Shown one piece after another: positions 46,141 through 60,400 of a stretch of 64,000 bases of DNA; the stretch's first letter is position 1, and each line of letters opens with the position of its first letter. A model generated the notes under the pieces. That model ran no database searches. It worked only from the letters and a program-made list of their open reading frames with translations, and had not been told where the DNA came from. The DNA is from Pisolithus tinctorius (Eukaryota; Basidiomycota; Agaricomycetes; Boletales; Pisolithaceae): the NCBI GenBank assembly GCA_024663395.1, contig JANFAH010000053.1, positions 1 to 64,000 on the forward strand, read 5' to 3'. Both the position numbers and the translations under genes were made by a program.

Positions 46141-46258
46141 GCACCCAATTCACAGTACTCGACAGTGAGCAAATACTCAAAAATGGTCACAATGGCACAT
46201 CCGTTGTCAAGGTCCACCGAAGCATCTTGTCAAATTCCAATTATTCTACTTGCTGTAC

Positions 46259-49200
46259 TTACATAAGTTTGTTTTGGAGACTCTTCGAATTCTTGAGTGC
46301 CACCAATTTGTTAGAAACATCTTCCAATGGAATCATCCCCCTTGGACTTCGTGCCGACATCATCGCGGTTACGAACGTTGACTGAACGACTGTCAAGCTC
46401 TTCTTGGCCAACCACTTTCGAGGAAAGCATAAGGAACCGGCCCGAGGGAATAAGTGCCAAGGGTAAAGGCCTCACCGAGAATGAAGTTGTACTGAGCGAT
46501 TTCACCATTGCGGATCTTCTTAGGAAGGGTATCCGGCCCGTTGTCGACGTCCGCAAAAAGACCGAGGGCCTGAAGTTTATCGGCTATCTCCTGGGCATAT
46601 TCCCTCTGATCACGGGAACGTTAAGAACGTTACAACTGGATGTTCCAAAATTCTACAAGTCATTCGTTGACTCACATATGGCACAGCCACGGGTATAACA
46701 AGTACTTGGCGTGGTGAAATCCAAAATGGCCTGCCAACGAAGGAGCTAAGTTCATATCGGAACATATCCGCACAGCACTGCGCATACCATTTTCCTGCGA
46801 AATGCTCGGTGATGATTGCGATAAATCTCTCAAGACTACCGAGGATTGCTCGATGAATCATCACGGGTCTTGACGGAGGCTTATCCGGGTTGGCCATCTC
46901 ATCGGCCGACCGATACTTGAGGTTGAATCGCTCCGGAAGCTGGAAATCTAACTGGATGGTGGCGCACTGGAACGATCGACGCAATGCATCGCGTATGTAG
47001 ATGTCTATCTTTGGTCCGTAAAAGGCACCATCTCCGGGTTTAATTGCCATTGCCCCGGATGATGCTTCTCGAGAGCCTCCTGCAGTTGCTACGTCACAGG
47101 GGTCTCATCAGCTTGGTCGACTAATCGGAGATACAAACTCACCGACTCTGCCACGTTCCACGTCTCGATGTTGCCCAAGTAATTTTCGGGTCGGGTAGAC
47201 AACTCGAACCGGTACTCGAAACCGAATAAACCGTAGATGCTTTCCATGAATTCGAACAGTAAGCCAATTTCATCAGTGATCTGATGACGAAAGGTCAACG
47301 CTGCCCAACACGCGATGGAAGCTGTCACACAGACCTGCGATGGCATGCAGAATACGTGCGTATCGTCTTGCATGAAACGTCTCACACGAGTCAGGCCGGT
47401 CAAAGCGCCGGATGCCTCGTTACGGTGGACGATGCCGAACTCGGCCATCCGGATCGGCAACTCTCTGTAACTCCGGTCCCGGGAGTCAAATATCAGACAG
47501 TGTCCAGGACAGTTCATTGGCTTCAGTGCCCACTTCTCCTTCTCGATATCAAGGGTGAACATGTCATCCTTGTAGTTCTGCCAGTGCCCGGACGTCTCCC
47601 ATAGCTTTGCATTATACATGTTCGGAGAGATGACTGTTAAGGCAGTGATGTCATCGGCGGATTGAGGGGCCGGCCGCAGGGACATACTCACCCTCTTGGT
47701 AGCCACGTTTCCTGTACTCGGACTATAGGCAATGTAATCACCGATACAGCTTCACGAGAAGCAAGGTACGCACTCTCATTAACTCGACCAAAGTATTGTA
47801 AATTCGGGTCCCATGCGGAAGGAAAAAACAGCTTCCGGGGCTTAGATCATTAAAGAAGAACAGCTCTTGTTCCTGGAACGCGACGTTAAACGCCACATAA
47901 CGAAAGTAGCTGCGGTGCCTTACCCTGCCTATCTTGCGATGATCTCTCTTGGCCGCTTCAGCCAAGAATACCTTATATTCGGTCATTTGCTTTTTATCCG
48001 GGAACGAGATCCCATATATTCGTTGCAAGGAGTCGTTCTTGGCATCTCCGAGGAAGTACGAGGCGGAGTTCTTCAAAAGTCATAAGAGAACTGCTGCTAT
48101 CCACCATAAAGATTGTACACATACCTTGGTGACCATGAAGGCCTTGATCTTGCCCGTGTGCGGGATGTGGGGACCAACGCAGAGATCGATCATCGGACCA
48201 CAACGATACACAGTGGTAGACGACCCATCCGGAATCTTGGTCTCGATAAGATACTTTTTGTACAGGTTGTACTTTCGACCAGTTAGTGCATCGCGAGCAG
48301 AAAGTAGGGAACATCTCCTCACATCGAACATCTCTAGGAGTTTCTCTTTGGAGACGACAAGGCGTTCGAACTTTTGCTTGTCCTTGACCGCCATCTCGGA
48401 AACCTTTTCCAGGGCAGGATAATCCGTCATAGTGACAACTCTGCCCATCCCGTTTCAAAAAGGCGTGCCATCAAGCACTGGATAAAACTTGCCTATCAGG
48501 GATTGCCATCTCATAAAAGAAACCCTCATCCGTGGGAGGTCCGATACAAAGGTGACATCCGTAGTGTCGCTCTGCGGCTTCACCAAGAACGTGTGCGGAA
48601 GAGTGCCAGAAAACGCGCTTGCCTGGTAGCGTGACGGCAATCAATACGAGTAAGCAGCATGGCAAGGCCATTGGCTCTACCTTCTGGGTGGTCGAAATCT
48701 AAAAGTTCGAGCTTGCATGAGCTTTCTAGCGGTCGTTCGAGATCCCAAAGTTCGCCATCGACCTACGCCGCTCCCCTTCATGCGGTGACTCATGCAATAT
48801 ATAAAGAGGCACACCTTTGCGATGACGATTCGCTCCGACAAGCTCTTCGAGACTTCCTTAGCAACGTCCATCGGACTCGTCTCCCAGCTCGTTCCCTTCC
48901 GCTCGGAGCCATCCGGCATCGTGATCGTGATTTCCTCCCGCGGTTGAGCTAGTGTCCAGTTAGAGGATAGTTAAAAATCGCGTTCAACTGACTGAGGGCA
49001 GCGCACCTTTGACAAACTCGATGTAGTCCTGCTGTAGTTGCTCGAACATCTTGATACGGTGATCGATGTAGTCTGGTGGTGGTTGCAACTTCCATCGCAA
49101 CACGCGTCAGAACGGCGCTAGCCAGCAGAATCGATGGTACTCACTTCTAAGGGATATTGGGATGCAGCAGCAGCCGCCTTATCCTTCTTTTCCTTGGGTT

Positions 49201-49279
49201 TCTTCGTATCGTTGGCATGGGTAGCCTCAAGAGCTGGTATCTGGACTGGCTGAGAGCTGGATGCGACTGGAGTAGCCAT
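46259..49279 (-). CDS. Threonyl-tRNA synthetase (cytosolic type)
   Basis: Read from the ATG at 49279 ([13 protein letters not shown]) through a Lys/Ala-rich extension. It contains a TGS domain ([20 protein letters not shown]), the second additional domain ([55 protein letters not shown]), and the class II core ([85 protein letters not shown]). The zinc ligand Cys in MNCPGHC is present. The C-terminal anticodon-binding part ends in [17 protein letters not shown]5 run at 46337-46341 carries one base too many; with one fewer, the frame continues [15 protein letters not shown] to a stop at 46259, the expected end. The enzyme charges tRNA-Thr in the cytosol. The stop faces that of CstF-64 across 118 bp. 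Confidence 0.92.
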
Positions 49280-49544
49280 CGCTGTCGAGTGATGTCGGTA
49301 GGTCTGTGCAAGCAGAGGTGGTCTGTGGCGATAGAGATACAGCGATATGGCCGTCGAGTCAGCGATCTCAGCATGCAAAAAAAGGTCCTTGTCGGAAACT
49401 TTGACTCGATCTCGGATTGTCTACTTTTGGACGTCACAGCCAAAGTTCAACTCAAGAACAACAAGCTTGAAAACAACCTCAACAACATATAATCACTGTA
49501 TACTAAATGTAAATGACATGGATAAATCTCTGTAGACCTGCGCT

Positions 49545-52500
49545 CTAGTCGCTAGGACCCACTCTCCATACTTTGATGACACCGGTTCTGTCACCGCTCA
49601 CATACCCCCTCTAAATGGCGAATCTATACACGCAACGCAGTAATAATGTCATGGTGGGCTCTCAAGAGGTTCTGCTGGTTGTGTGTGATCGTCGACATGC
49701 GCTGAGCTGCCGGTTATTCTGACTCGGTGAAGTCGGAGAGTGCACCCATGTCTCGACATTGGCCGTCACCGTCTCGTCCGACGATCGAACGGTACTATTG
49801 GGAAAGCATTCAACTTGTGGTAGATCACTCGTGGCGAAAGCTATTACACACCTATAAGTGGCTTGTCTTGCTCGCCTTCGGGGTTAACAAGCACGGTCGT
49901 ACGTTCCAACTTACTCAAATCCCATAGACGAATTCGGCGGTCCTCCGAACCGCTTACCATGAACCCCCTACTGCGGTTCGAAACCGGAACATCGGCGGAC
50001 AGGTCAATAATATCTGACCTATGGACCCCTGAATGGCCTCCAAAGTCCAGTCCGACAGCCATAGTGCGGATGTCAGGTGATGGCGCTGGAAGCGAGTCTT
50101 CGCGTTGCCCGCTTTGCGACGACCCTCGACTCCGATTGGGCATGTTCACGTACGCTGTCCCTCCAGGATACCTTGAATTGACCAGCGCGGCGATAGCAGC
50201 GGCTGCGGTGGGCTCGGCTTCACACCTGCCTCGGGCTCAGGCTCCGGAATTGGCTCTGATGCAGATGTCGTCGACCGAGTGACATAGCTTTCCACAAGCG
50301 TCGTCTTCTCGATGTCCCAAACTCGATTAGGGTTGCCGGGCCAGGTTCTGAGGGTCCTTTCCATGATTCTACTGCAACCATGACCCAGCGCCCTTTTCCC
50401 CTCGTGGGGTGCACAACGCATGATGCACTCTAGACATTCTTCCAGGCACAGATTTTCCAACCCGCCAACTCTTGAGAAGTAACCCGAAGCGCTTGTCCCA
50501 CAATGAAAGTACCCCTGAGAACGTACCCACGAGAAGCCATGTTCGCTTCCGATCTAGACACATACAAGTGATAGAGCCAAAATGTCGTGGATTCTCGAGC
50601 TGCTGCAGGACCTGCATCGTCCGCAAGTCCAACGTGGTAATAGTTGAATGGGTGGTAGCGTACACAAGACTAGATGCCGACTCTAGAGGAACGATTTTTT
50701 CAATACTTCAACTACTAGCAAGCTGTCATGCTTACCTGTATTGTAATGCTGCATGCAGGTAATGTATTCGCCGGTAATGTTCATGCGATGTTCGCGAATG
50801 CTTGGACCTTGCCATACTTGGGGAGCGACCCTGACTGGTTAACGTGCACCCGTACGACATGTAGGCTCCCGTCTTCTGCAGCGCTGGCGAAGCAATGTAC
50901 GCCTTCCAGCATGCACACACTCTTAACTTTGGCGTGATGCTGCGTGTACGTATGTCGCGGTTTACTTGTCACGTTCCGTTCGAGCCTGGCCGTGTCCCAA
51001 ATCTTCACTGTCGTATCATCCGAGCACGAGACGAAGAACGCATGATCGGGAGAGACCGCCAAACCCGTCACGCAGTCAGAATGAGACTGCAGATGCGCGA
51101 TCAAGGCAGCCTCATTCGTCGACCACTGCTGTCGCGCGAAATAAAGCTCTGCCGTGTAGCACCACGACGACGGACAGGACCCTCGTGGACCTTTGGACCG
51201 AAATCGTTCTGGAGTTCGCGGTTATTGTCCGAGTAGAGGTCCTCGAGCAGGTTGTTGATGCCAGGTTCGCGTCCCTCTGTTAACGATTGATCAGCTTGAA
51301 CGAGCTACATATGAGCGGAAAGACACCACACCATATGTAGATACGGATTTAATGAAGAAATTCGTCGCCTATGACCTTGCCTCGTAGCTCCGGCCGCGGA
51401 GACAGGGGTTGTCTCCCGGAGACTTCAGGAGAAACGTCGGAACGCATGCGAGGCGCTTCAAAAACGCCAATGGCATTTGTATTTGACGATCCAACGGCGG
51501 GGGCGGCTTTCTGCCCGTCCGTACTTCCTATTTGTAAACGTACCGGTGAGCGCAACGTCAACGAGTTCGTAGTCGAGACGACAGAGTCAGTCGGACTACT
51601 AGGTCGGTCGTGGCCAGCTGAGGGGTTAGGTAGCGAGAGAAGTAGGTTGAGGATTCGCTGAAGGGGTGGTGGTAGAAGGGGAAACGACGTTCTTGTCACG
51701 CATTCCAGCAACTAATTGAGGGAAACTGCAGATTGGTTGATACCAGCCAACTTCCTACGCAACTCTTCGTACGCGGCCGGACCGGAGTCGTTCCCGCCAC
51801 CTAGACTTGTGCGTGGCGTAGACAGCCGAGCGAGCAGATCCGTCGACCGACGAGATGTGAATTGTGAACGTACATTCTCTGAACCTGTCGTACGTGATTT
51901 CAGGAAAATTGTCTTTGGCACAACCGACAACTTTTGGAATTCAACAATGCTTGTCGAGTGCATGATCTTCTCGTGTTCAGGCTCTGTCCGTGGTCGAGAC
52001 GCAAAACTATGCCACAGGTCAGAAACAGTATGACATATTCGATCATCGACACGGATTACCTCGAAGCATTGGTGGCCACTTTCAAAATACAGTCTCGCAT
52101 GGCCTGTAGTTTCGCCTCGTCGGCTGGCGTCATCCCCAAATTCCGGAGTTTCTGCAACTGTGCCTCGTCCCTGTTAGGTAAGTATTAGTTTGGGAGAACG
52201 TCAACACACGAGAAGAATGCGCCTACTCACTCTTCCGTCCATTTCCGTGGCGCGATGATTGTGCTACCCCTTTCCGCATAGACATGATGCTGTCCTTCGC
52301 AGACTCCACTTTCGCAGCAGCAGGTTTTCTGTTACCCCTCCAAAATGTCGTTCGCTCCACAGTCATAGCCCACTGCACGGCACCATCGAAACAGCGCGTG
52401 AAGCTATATACCATGAAAAGTGCAGGTCAACGAGTGCTACGTAATTGAAAAGGACGGTTAACACCGACAGGAGGTTTCATCGTCGCTAAGAGACTCTGTT

Positions 52501-55284
52501 CATCGATATCGCGAACGTCTGAGCGCAGCAGGTGACGAAGCGACGGATACAATATGCACCAAACGTCACTTGGTTGAAGGTGCTTCGCAGCCGACGCTAC
52601 GAATGCAGCCGCGCCTATAAACTGGATGAGCAAGAACTCACTCTTTAACAGAGAACCATATGTGAATGTGTACCTTGGCGAACCCAAACGTTGGGGATAA
52701 AAGAACGAAAGCGTTGCACTCAATAGTTCCCATATCCGCATCTTCTGAAACAACCCGAGTCGCACAAGCTCGTGAGAGCGACAACACGCGAGCGACGACG
52801 CTTCCTCAACATCTTCGACGAGATAAACGCAACGCTTTATCTCACAAAGAAAAAGAGACATACCAGACAAAGCTTGCACCATCAATGGCAGGATGTATTC
52901 TTCCAAACTCTTCCCCGGCACACGCAGCGACATCTACGATGCTCTCGAAAAAGGCGTGTCTGAGGGACCAGTCTCGGTCGTTCAAGTATGTGATCATGTG
53001 ACTGAGCACAACGTCGTTTGTCTTCTGTCGTCCTAGAAAGATACAAAGCGAGCTTATATTGTGCAACACTGCACGTTTCACGACGGGAGAGGGGTCCATG
53101 AGTAGAGCGGATAAGTGTTCTTGGATGGCGAGATGTAAGTCGTATAGTGACGTGTCGTAGGATACCTGATGTGTCTGATCAGACCTCGCGTCCTGACGAA
53201 TATGATAGAGAGAAATACCTCGAAGTGCATTTCATCATATTCCCGACGCTCATTATCAAAACCCGGTGTGACGCCATGGGCTTTGAGCGCCTGACCCATT
53301 TCCAGGTACCGTAACGCAGTCTCCGCAAGGGGAGATATGCACTGCGCATATGTAGCGCGGACGAATACTTCTGGATCTTGCACAAGGTAGCGAATATTAG
53401 GAATGATGTATTCTGGGAAAATGGAGGCGTTTGAAGGCGTGATGACAGATACTTTCATCAACTACAGAGCCATAAAAGAGACTGCAATCATAGTGTGTGA
53501 TGAGAAGCTTACTATCTGCATGAGCGTCTGCATTGCGGCGGCTCTCACAATAGCTCCTTCATCTCGTAGCAACTCACAATATACGGGACAGCCCGATCCA
53601 ACTTGGATTCATCTGTCAGTGGACGAGAGCGCTAAAAGCACGTCAAGGGCGCGAGACGCGAAGAAGGTAAGGAACAGTTCCGAATATTTGCTAGCAGCAA
53701 TGACAAAGGATCAATGCCGGCCGTCTTCCGCCGGAGTTCGACTGGAAGCGGGATGTGGGAGGGTATATGTAAAGTACGGGGAATATTTCCTGTGAATGTA
53801 TCAGCGAGATGTACTTTTCATATTACCGACATGTATTCCACCTGATGGGTATTAGATGTCGCAGGGGTTGTCGCTTGGAAATCTACTCGAACGTCCATGA
53901 CAGTCCGCTCAGCGTCGCTCTCGGCAAGGAAGGGTTCGATGTTTGCATAGTCTTCCCATATTCGTGCGATTCTATAGTCGCTGTCACTCGGTAAGGCTTC
54001 GGCAACACTAGTAGCGCCGGCCACTGGCTCCTTTCCAGGTTTCATAGCATGGTTGTAGGGAGTATTTGGGCTGTTTGCAGCGAAGCTGTGGGGTGGAGGA
54101 GGGGAAGAAGAGTGAGGAAGTACAAGTGGTCGTTCCCCGATCGATGAGAGTAATCGTGCAAGAACGAATAAAAGCACTCAGGTAAGATGTTACCTCGCGA
54201 ACTAGTCAATATTGACTCGAAGGTTTGTCGTGTTCCAGGATCAAGAGAGATCATCTGCTTGATCATAGACTTCACGAGGGCTATTAATCTGTCGTCTCTG
54301 GATTGGCGATCCACTCACTCGAATGCCCTCGTCTTCTATTGCGGCAAGTTGCCCATCCACGTTATACTCTCCTTCGCGGTACTTGAATAGTTGGCTCAAT
54401 TAAACAAAGGTGCGCCTTCGAGGAACATTTCTGCTATGACACATCCCGCGCTGAATATATCCATGGCCTCTGTGACGGGTTCCTTATCCGCCTCTACATT
54501 TCATTCGTCTTATAGAACGCTCCGGTGCGATGTAGCACGTCCGTCGCCCTGTCGTATCGAAAGAAGAACGAAAAGTCGGATGGGTCATCCAAAGGTAATC
54601 GAGTAGGTTTGTAAGATGCAAAGTCGGTGAGGTAGACCCAGTTCGACGATGTGACAAGGACATTGGTGGACTTGATGTCCCCATGCGGCGTCTTCTGGAG
54701 ATGCGAGAGTGAGAGAGCGCTCAGTAGCTGGAACACGATCCATTTCTTCTCGACTATGGACAGGAACGGACGTGTGCTGGCAAACGGGGGCTTTAGTTGG
54801 TACATGAGCTGTATGACCATCTCAGGCGCACCTTATACGGTCGTATAGGTTGCTGGTGATCCACTGCGAATAAGAGCCAGCTTTTTCGGTTTCGACGAAA
54901 GCCTGATAGCTGTATACGTTTGGGATGTCCAGCAGAGCCTCCCTGTCGACTGATGTTGGATTGTACATCAACTACGGTCAGACGCGACAGAATGGTGCCC
55001 AGTACCTTTCTGCTTTCGAACGTAGTGCGAAGGCTTATTCCAGGATCATGTTTGATAATATCTTGACGACAAGATATCCGTTTCGGTGTCGGCATTTGAC
55101 CGTCTTGAGGAAGCGACAATGACCTATGCTGTACCCAAAGTCCAGTATCTCGGACATGCATCTATCGTCGGGGAACAACGACACACCTCTTCTCATATAC
55201 GATATCTCCTCCCAGCTCTGACACGAACGAGTCAAGCGCACCACCAGTGCGCGTGAGTGTCGAGCCGGACTGTACGTTGCCCAT
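49545..55284 (-). CDS. vps15: Vps15/PIK3R4, regulatory kinase subunit of the phosphatidylinositol 3-kinase complex
   Basis: Start [20 protein letters not shown] at 55284, with Gly2 for N-myristoylation. The kinase domain reads [84 protein letters not shown] and [21 protein letters not shown] and DFA in place of HRDLK and DFG are usual for Vps15. HEAT repeats follow ([59 protein letters not shown]), then a C-terminal WD40 propeller ([64 protein letters not shown]). Vps15 anchors Vps34 and Vps30/Beclin 1 on endosomal and autophagic membranes. Frame breaks at about 54560, 54516, 54490 and 49605 fall in or near homopolymers and look like consensus errors. About 1450 residues are expected. Confidence 0.9.
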
Positions 55285-57118
55285 GAGTTTGTGTTGGTCG
55301 TGGCAGCGGGTTGGGTCCTGTCGCCACAAAGGACACTACGCGGTGCTCGGCAAGTTGCAAATGGTAAAACTGAGATTCTTGACAATAGTTTGATACAGTA
55401 TGACGACTGAAGATGTACAGTAGTACGGTGGCAGAGCTATGATACAACCAAGTATAAAAGGGGAAGCCCTCTGTCATGAAGCACCCGCGAAGCTTCCAAG
55501 TTTGTCACCGACTGGGCCCAGCCTGCTCTCAGCCAAGGTAGCACCACAACTCGTAGCATAGCAGCAGAGCCCAGCCAACGCGTAGAGATGAATCTCTCAG
55601 GAGGTAAGTTACGTCTCATTAACACCTCGGTGGGTTTGATGTATACCAGCTCAAGGACGGCGCATGAATATAAATACTTGCCGTTATTATTGAAATCGAG
55701 TCCTTCGTCGGATCCCTTCCCGTCATTTGACTAGCATGAAATCATCGTTCGAAAGCAGGAAACGGGCTTTCTCATAAAAATGAGGTATTGTTTTCCAGAC
55801 AACCAACAGAAAGCAGTTTCCACGTCATGAGGAACGGGTCACTTGTGTAAGGCTGTCCCACAGGGATAAACGTGATCGGCCCTATCGTCAAGGGAGCCCT
55901 TGTTCCGATACTGATTCCGCTCTGGGAACGGTATATTTTTTCCAGATCTGAGAGGCTCGTCCAGCATGACGTTTGTTGGGTTGTCATTGCGCCGTGTTTT
56001 AACCAATGAAGGAAGCGTGACCTTCATATCATGCATTGACGCTCACATGCGACAGCGGCTATGGAAACTCCATCAGGGACGGGATGTCCGCCAGCAGATG
56101 GGAACAAACCTCGTGTAGGCATCCAAGGCAAAAGAGTCTCTTCTTCGGTGGTTTTATCTTGGAAGAAGTTCGGTCCTGTGGCCGAAACAGGTAACCTCAG
56201 CATGCCACCACGGCAGGCATCGCAACGAAACCTGGGCGCAACACGAGACCTGCATTTTTGATGCCCGCGACTTGCACGACCTCGACGCTACCAAGAGAAC
56301 CGGCCCACATCGAGGAGAGACTGAGAGAGCATGGGGGGCTTGTTGTTCATCCAAGGATATCGCGATGGTGAAAGATGGGTCCAGCTAGTGTGCAAGCGGA
56401 ATTACGTCGATCGAAGAATACAGGTTCTGTCGAGGACCCCCACTAGCGGCAACGTATCTAGATCAACGCAAGCGGAGGCGTCTGAAACATCGGATGGACC
56501 CGGTAGATATCCACGCATCGATCGAGGACTGAGAACGATTCTGTGGAGGATAATTTGGGGATTATTGGCAGGAGATGATAATAAATGATTCCGTTAAGTC
56601 CGTTATATGTCAGGTCCCTCGATGACATCTTTTTTCGGCACACGGGATTATCCTGATCCCCTCTCCATCCATCCAGCCTCCCCCGCGTCCACCGGGTGAC
56701 AGCCAGAGCTGCGATTGAGATGCGCTCCGTTGTCAGCTTGCGTCGACGTCGTCCCCGGCGGTGATGAGCGTAGTATGAGTGTGTGACGCGTGACAGTCAC
56801 GGGGTTGGTTGAGTGTGAGACTGTGTTTTTTCGGCGACGAGGTTAAGCCAGCAGCGATACTTACTGTCCCGTCGCCGTCGCCGTTGTCGGTAACGACAAG
56901 CCCACTTCAAGTCCCAGGTCTCTTCTACTGGAACGTCTTCCTTGTTCCGTCTCGATTTTTTTCCCTTTTTTTTCTACGTAAAAACAAAGATTCTTTTGCC
57001 GAGTTTCGTCGCCTGGGAACAGCCTCGAGTGTAGGGTGTGTGTGGCCGCAGAGTCGTTCCTTGCTTGGGCGGTAAGGTTGGTTTGGCAGACAGTCCAGTG
57101 CCACTAAGACGTCTGATT
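55285..57118. other. Intergenic region between divergent vps15 and snf5
   Basis: About 1.8 kb. Frames such as 55772-55987 (-) and 56331-56588 (+) have no recognisable motif. The last few hundred bases are rich in G/T and pyrimidine runs and probably hold the SNF5 promoter and 5' leader. Confidence 0.45.
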
Positions 57119-57422
57119 GTAAGTACGCCCATCAAATGGTCCGCCGGGAATCCAAAATCTCAATGTTATCCTTTTTGCTTTTAGGCTCTCGTCCGTTTCT
57201 TATCGCTGATCCTTGCCCCGAATCGCTCGATTCGCTCCAGAAACGTAAGCACCCATAGCCTCCCTCCCCCTCCTCCTCCCCCCGCCCCGTTCCCCGCTGA
57301 CCCCGTCCATGCAGCCCCCCTGCGCCCTCCCAGCAACACCCACCCCCCGGGTGGGCGCTAATAACGACCCCCCATCGGTGCGTGTCCGTGCTCACATCCT
57401 CTCTCCCCCTCCCCTCCGACAG
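57119..57422 (+). other. Probable spliced 5' untranslated region of snf5
   Basis: A strong donor (GTAAGT at 57119) pairs with an acceptor TTTTAG ending at 57184. A 60-nt non-coding exon follows to 57244, then a second donor (GTAAGC) and a C-rich intron ending CCGACAG at 57422, 19 bp before the SNF5 ATG at 57442. Two introns in the 5' leader are therefore likely. This is inferred from splice signals only. Confidence 0.45.
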
Positions 57423-57441
57423 ACCTCTACTAGACACTTCC

Positions 57442-60400
57442 ATGAATACCTATCAAACACATCCTGGCACCCCACAGCAACCTTCCAGCCAATACCCGCT
57501 CTCCCCACTATCCCAACAAACTATGTCCTACTCGGGTGCCGGCATGGGCATGCACATGGCATCTCACAACATGGCCATGAACCCATCCTCCTCTCTCGAC
57601 ATGAACATCAACCCTTCAGCTAGTATGGGCATGAACCTGAACATGGGCCCTTCCAACATGCCCATGAACCTTGCCAACACAGCCTCCAACATGGTCAACC
57701 CCGCCTACTTGGCCATGCTTCACGCCCAGCAGAATTCAAATTCCATGAACGGCATGATGAACAAATATCCCTATCCATCCTATTCCAACCAGCCCCAGCA
57801 GCATGGTCAACAGTCTATGGGTCCTACCGCACTCCCAAATGTCCAATATGGGTTCCCAGATGCACGCTTCTCAGAATTCGAATAACACTGCTTCCATGCA
57901 AAACGCCGGCCAGTCCATATCCCCGACGCAGCTCATGTCTGCCTCGCCATCGCAGTTCATGTCCGGTCCGTCCTCGCAACAACAGCCGCAATCGCACGCC
58001 CATTCTCTTAATTTAACTCCCGCTCAGCTCCTCCAGCAGCAACAATCGGGCGCGATCAATCCCGCCTCTCTCGCAGGCGGAGCTGGCAACATGAGCATGG
58101 GTGGATTGAATTCCAACCTCGGTAACATGGGCAGTGGTATGAGTCTGGGCGTGAACATGGGGGACTAGGAAACGTTTCAGAATATGGGCAACAACGGAAA
58201 CATGAACATGCAGGGAATGTCCAACATGGGCAGTGGTGGAATCGTTTCCCAATCCGCGTATGAATATCCCTCCTAATGTCAACCCCATGCGCTTCGCGCA
58301 GATGACCCCTCATGAACGCCAGGCCTTCCAACGACACCAACATGCTGCAAGTTTAGGCCATGGTCTCCCTTCCGATCGAGGGCTGAGTGCGACACCCAGT
58401 CAGTCTGGCCACGAACGTGGTCCTAGCTTGACACACGAGCGACCTCCAGGTCAACACGAGCGAGCCCAAAGCCTGACGTATGAGCGACAACCGAGTCAAC
58501 AACCTCACGAGCGGGCTCCCAGCCAATCTCACGATCCTACTGCTTTGCCCGGCGAGCGTCCGTCATCATCGGCATCTGTCCGTTCGCATCATTCACATCA
58601 TAACTTGGATGCTGTTGCGCCACATGCCATGATGGGCCCTCCTGGTTCACGGCCTGGCACAGCAAGCGGGACAATGCCCCAGCTTACGCGCATGAACTCC
58701 ATGAACTTCAATTCTGCCATGGGCCCGATGCACATGTCGAGCGGTAGCGCGACCAACTTGAACCCAAATATGAATGCTATGAACGCACATTTGAACTCCC
58801 CCGCGACCATGATGTCGCAGATGAATCAACCGCCACATATGAACGCGGGGGTGACCATGAATCCCCAAATGACACAGATGGGCGTCGCAGGTGGGATGGG
58901 TATGCCAATGAACCGTCCACCGACGAGAACAGGTTCTGCCATGGGGTCACCAAAGCAATCCCAATCCCCGCGCATGAGCTTGAATGCCGGTGGCCCGACA
59001 CACATGGGCATGGCAAGTGGCGTCGGTGTGGCACCTGGATTGGGAGGTGTCACTGGTGGTTCAGGGATGAGTGCTATGAATGCTGGCGTCCAAGGTAACA
59101 TGTCCTCTGGCATCGGCGGTGGCATGGGTAATAGTATGGGTGGCACAATGACAAGCGGAATGAGTGGAGTCGTGGGTGGTCCCATGAACACGGGCCTGGG
59201 TATGGGCATGAATGCTCAAGCGATGTCAAGTGTGCCCAACATGGCCGGTATGAGCGGAATGGGCAATATGGGACCGATGAACATGAATGCCGTTGGCCCA
59301 AGTGGACTCGGGGGAGGGGGAATGATGGGAGGTGCTGCTGGAGGAATGATGGGGCCTCCTGTTATACCTCCGGCCATGCAACGACCAGAACGTGAACAGA
59401 TGATGCAAGCACAGGTCCGTGAACAATCCGCGCCCCTGCAACGTGAAGTGGTAAGCGCGTTCATTTTTTTTGGTGCTTGCCTTGTTTGTTTCTGATCGTG
59501 ATGGCGTTATGGGTCCGTTTTCGGCGTTAGAGCCGTCCGCCGAGCTCATCGGGCTCCTTCATCGGCCAGAATCTGGAGGGTACAAATGTTCCCAACGTTC
59601 CTACCATGGGTTCAGGCATTCCGACAAACCTCGCTATACCCCGGCAGCCGTCCCAACCCCCGGTGCACCCTCACCAACAGTCTCCCCTCCGAAAGCTGCT
59701 ACCTGGTCAAACGTCAATCGCTCCGGCTCGGAAACCTAACGAAATGGCTGTATCTACTGGCGCAAACTCAGTTGTCGCAGGGCCGTCTGTGCAAGGCGCA
59801 CCTGAAGGACACAAACTCCCTCCCCATCTCGCCGCTCTGAATCCCGCAGTCACCAAAATCACCTACATTCCCTACAAAGCCTCCAAAACTGACGACTCTG
59901 CAGACGGTGCTGAGGATGAGAAGAAGTCAGACGACGGGTCTTCCCAGCCGGAAGGAGATGAGTCTAAGGAAGCGAAGAAAGCACCTGTCAGGTTTGAAGA
60001 CCCAGTCTTTACACTCACGCCCTCCGAGATTTCAACATTGAAGGAAGTCATGGCTCAGGACACCGCTTATGAGGCTATATACCGCGCGAAACAAAACCGC
60101 ATGTTGCATGAGATGCGCACAGCAGGACCTGCTTCTCGTCCGGCGTGGTGGGATCGTGACTTTGCTCCGCATATGGGAATCAACAGGCGGCCGGACAGAT
60201 TCGATGTACGATACCCCAGACTGCACAAGAATGATGGTAGTACACTGAGGCGGAAAGGTGCAAGGAGAGAAGGCATTCGGATGTGAGTCTTTTTATACTC
60301 CATCCATCACACGTTATGCGCCCCGTGTTCATTTCCTGATCGGTGCTGATGTGTTCGATGGAAACGATAGACCCAGACGGCTTCCACCCGAGTTAGCGGA

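Noticed and set aside
57132..57443. Gly-rich 103-codon minus-strand frame
   Set aside because: It is the complement of the C-rich intron in the SNF5 5' leader; the Gly and Glu runs only reflect base composition.
58598..59549. Long minus-strand frames opposite the SNF5 low-complexity region
   Set aside because: They mirror the Met/Gly/Asn-rich coding repeats on the plus strand and have no independent support.
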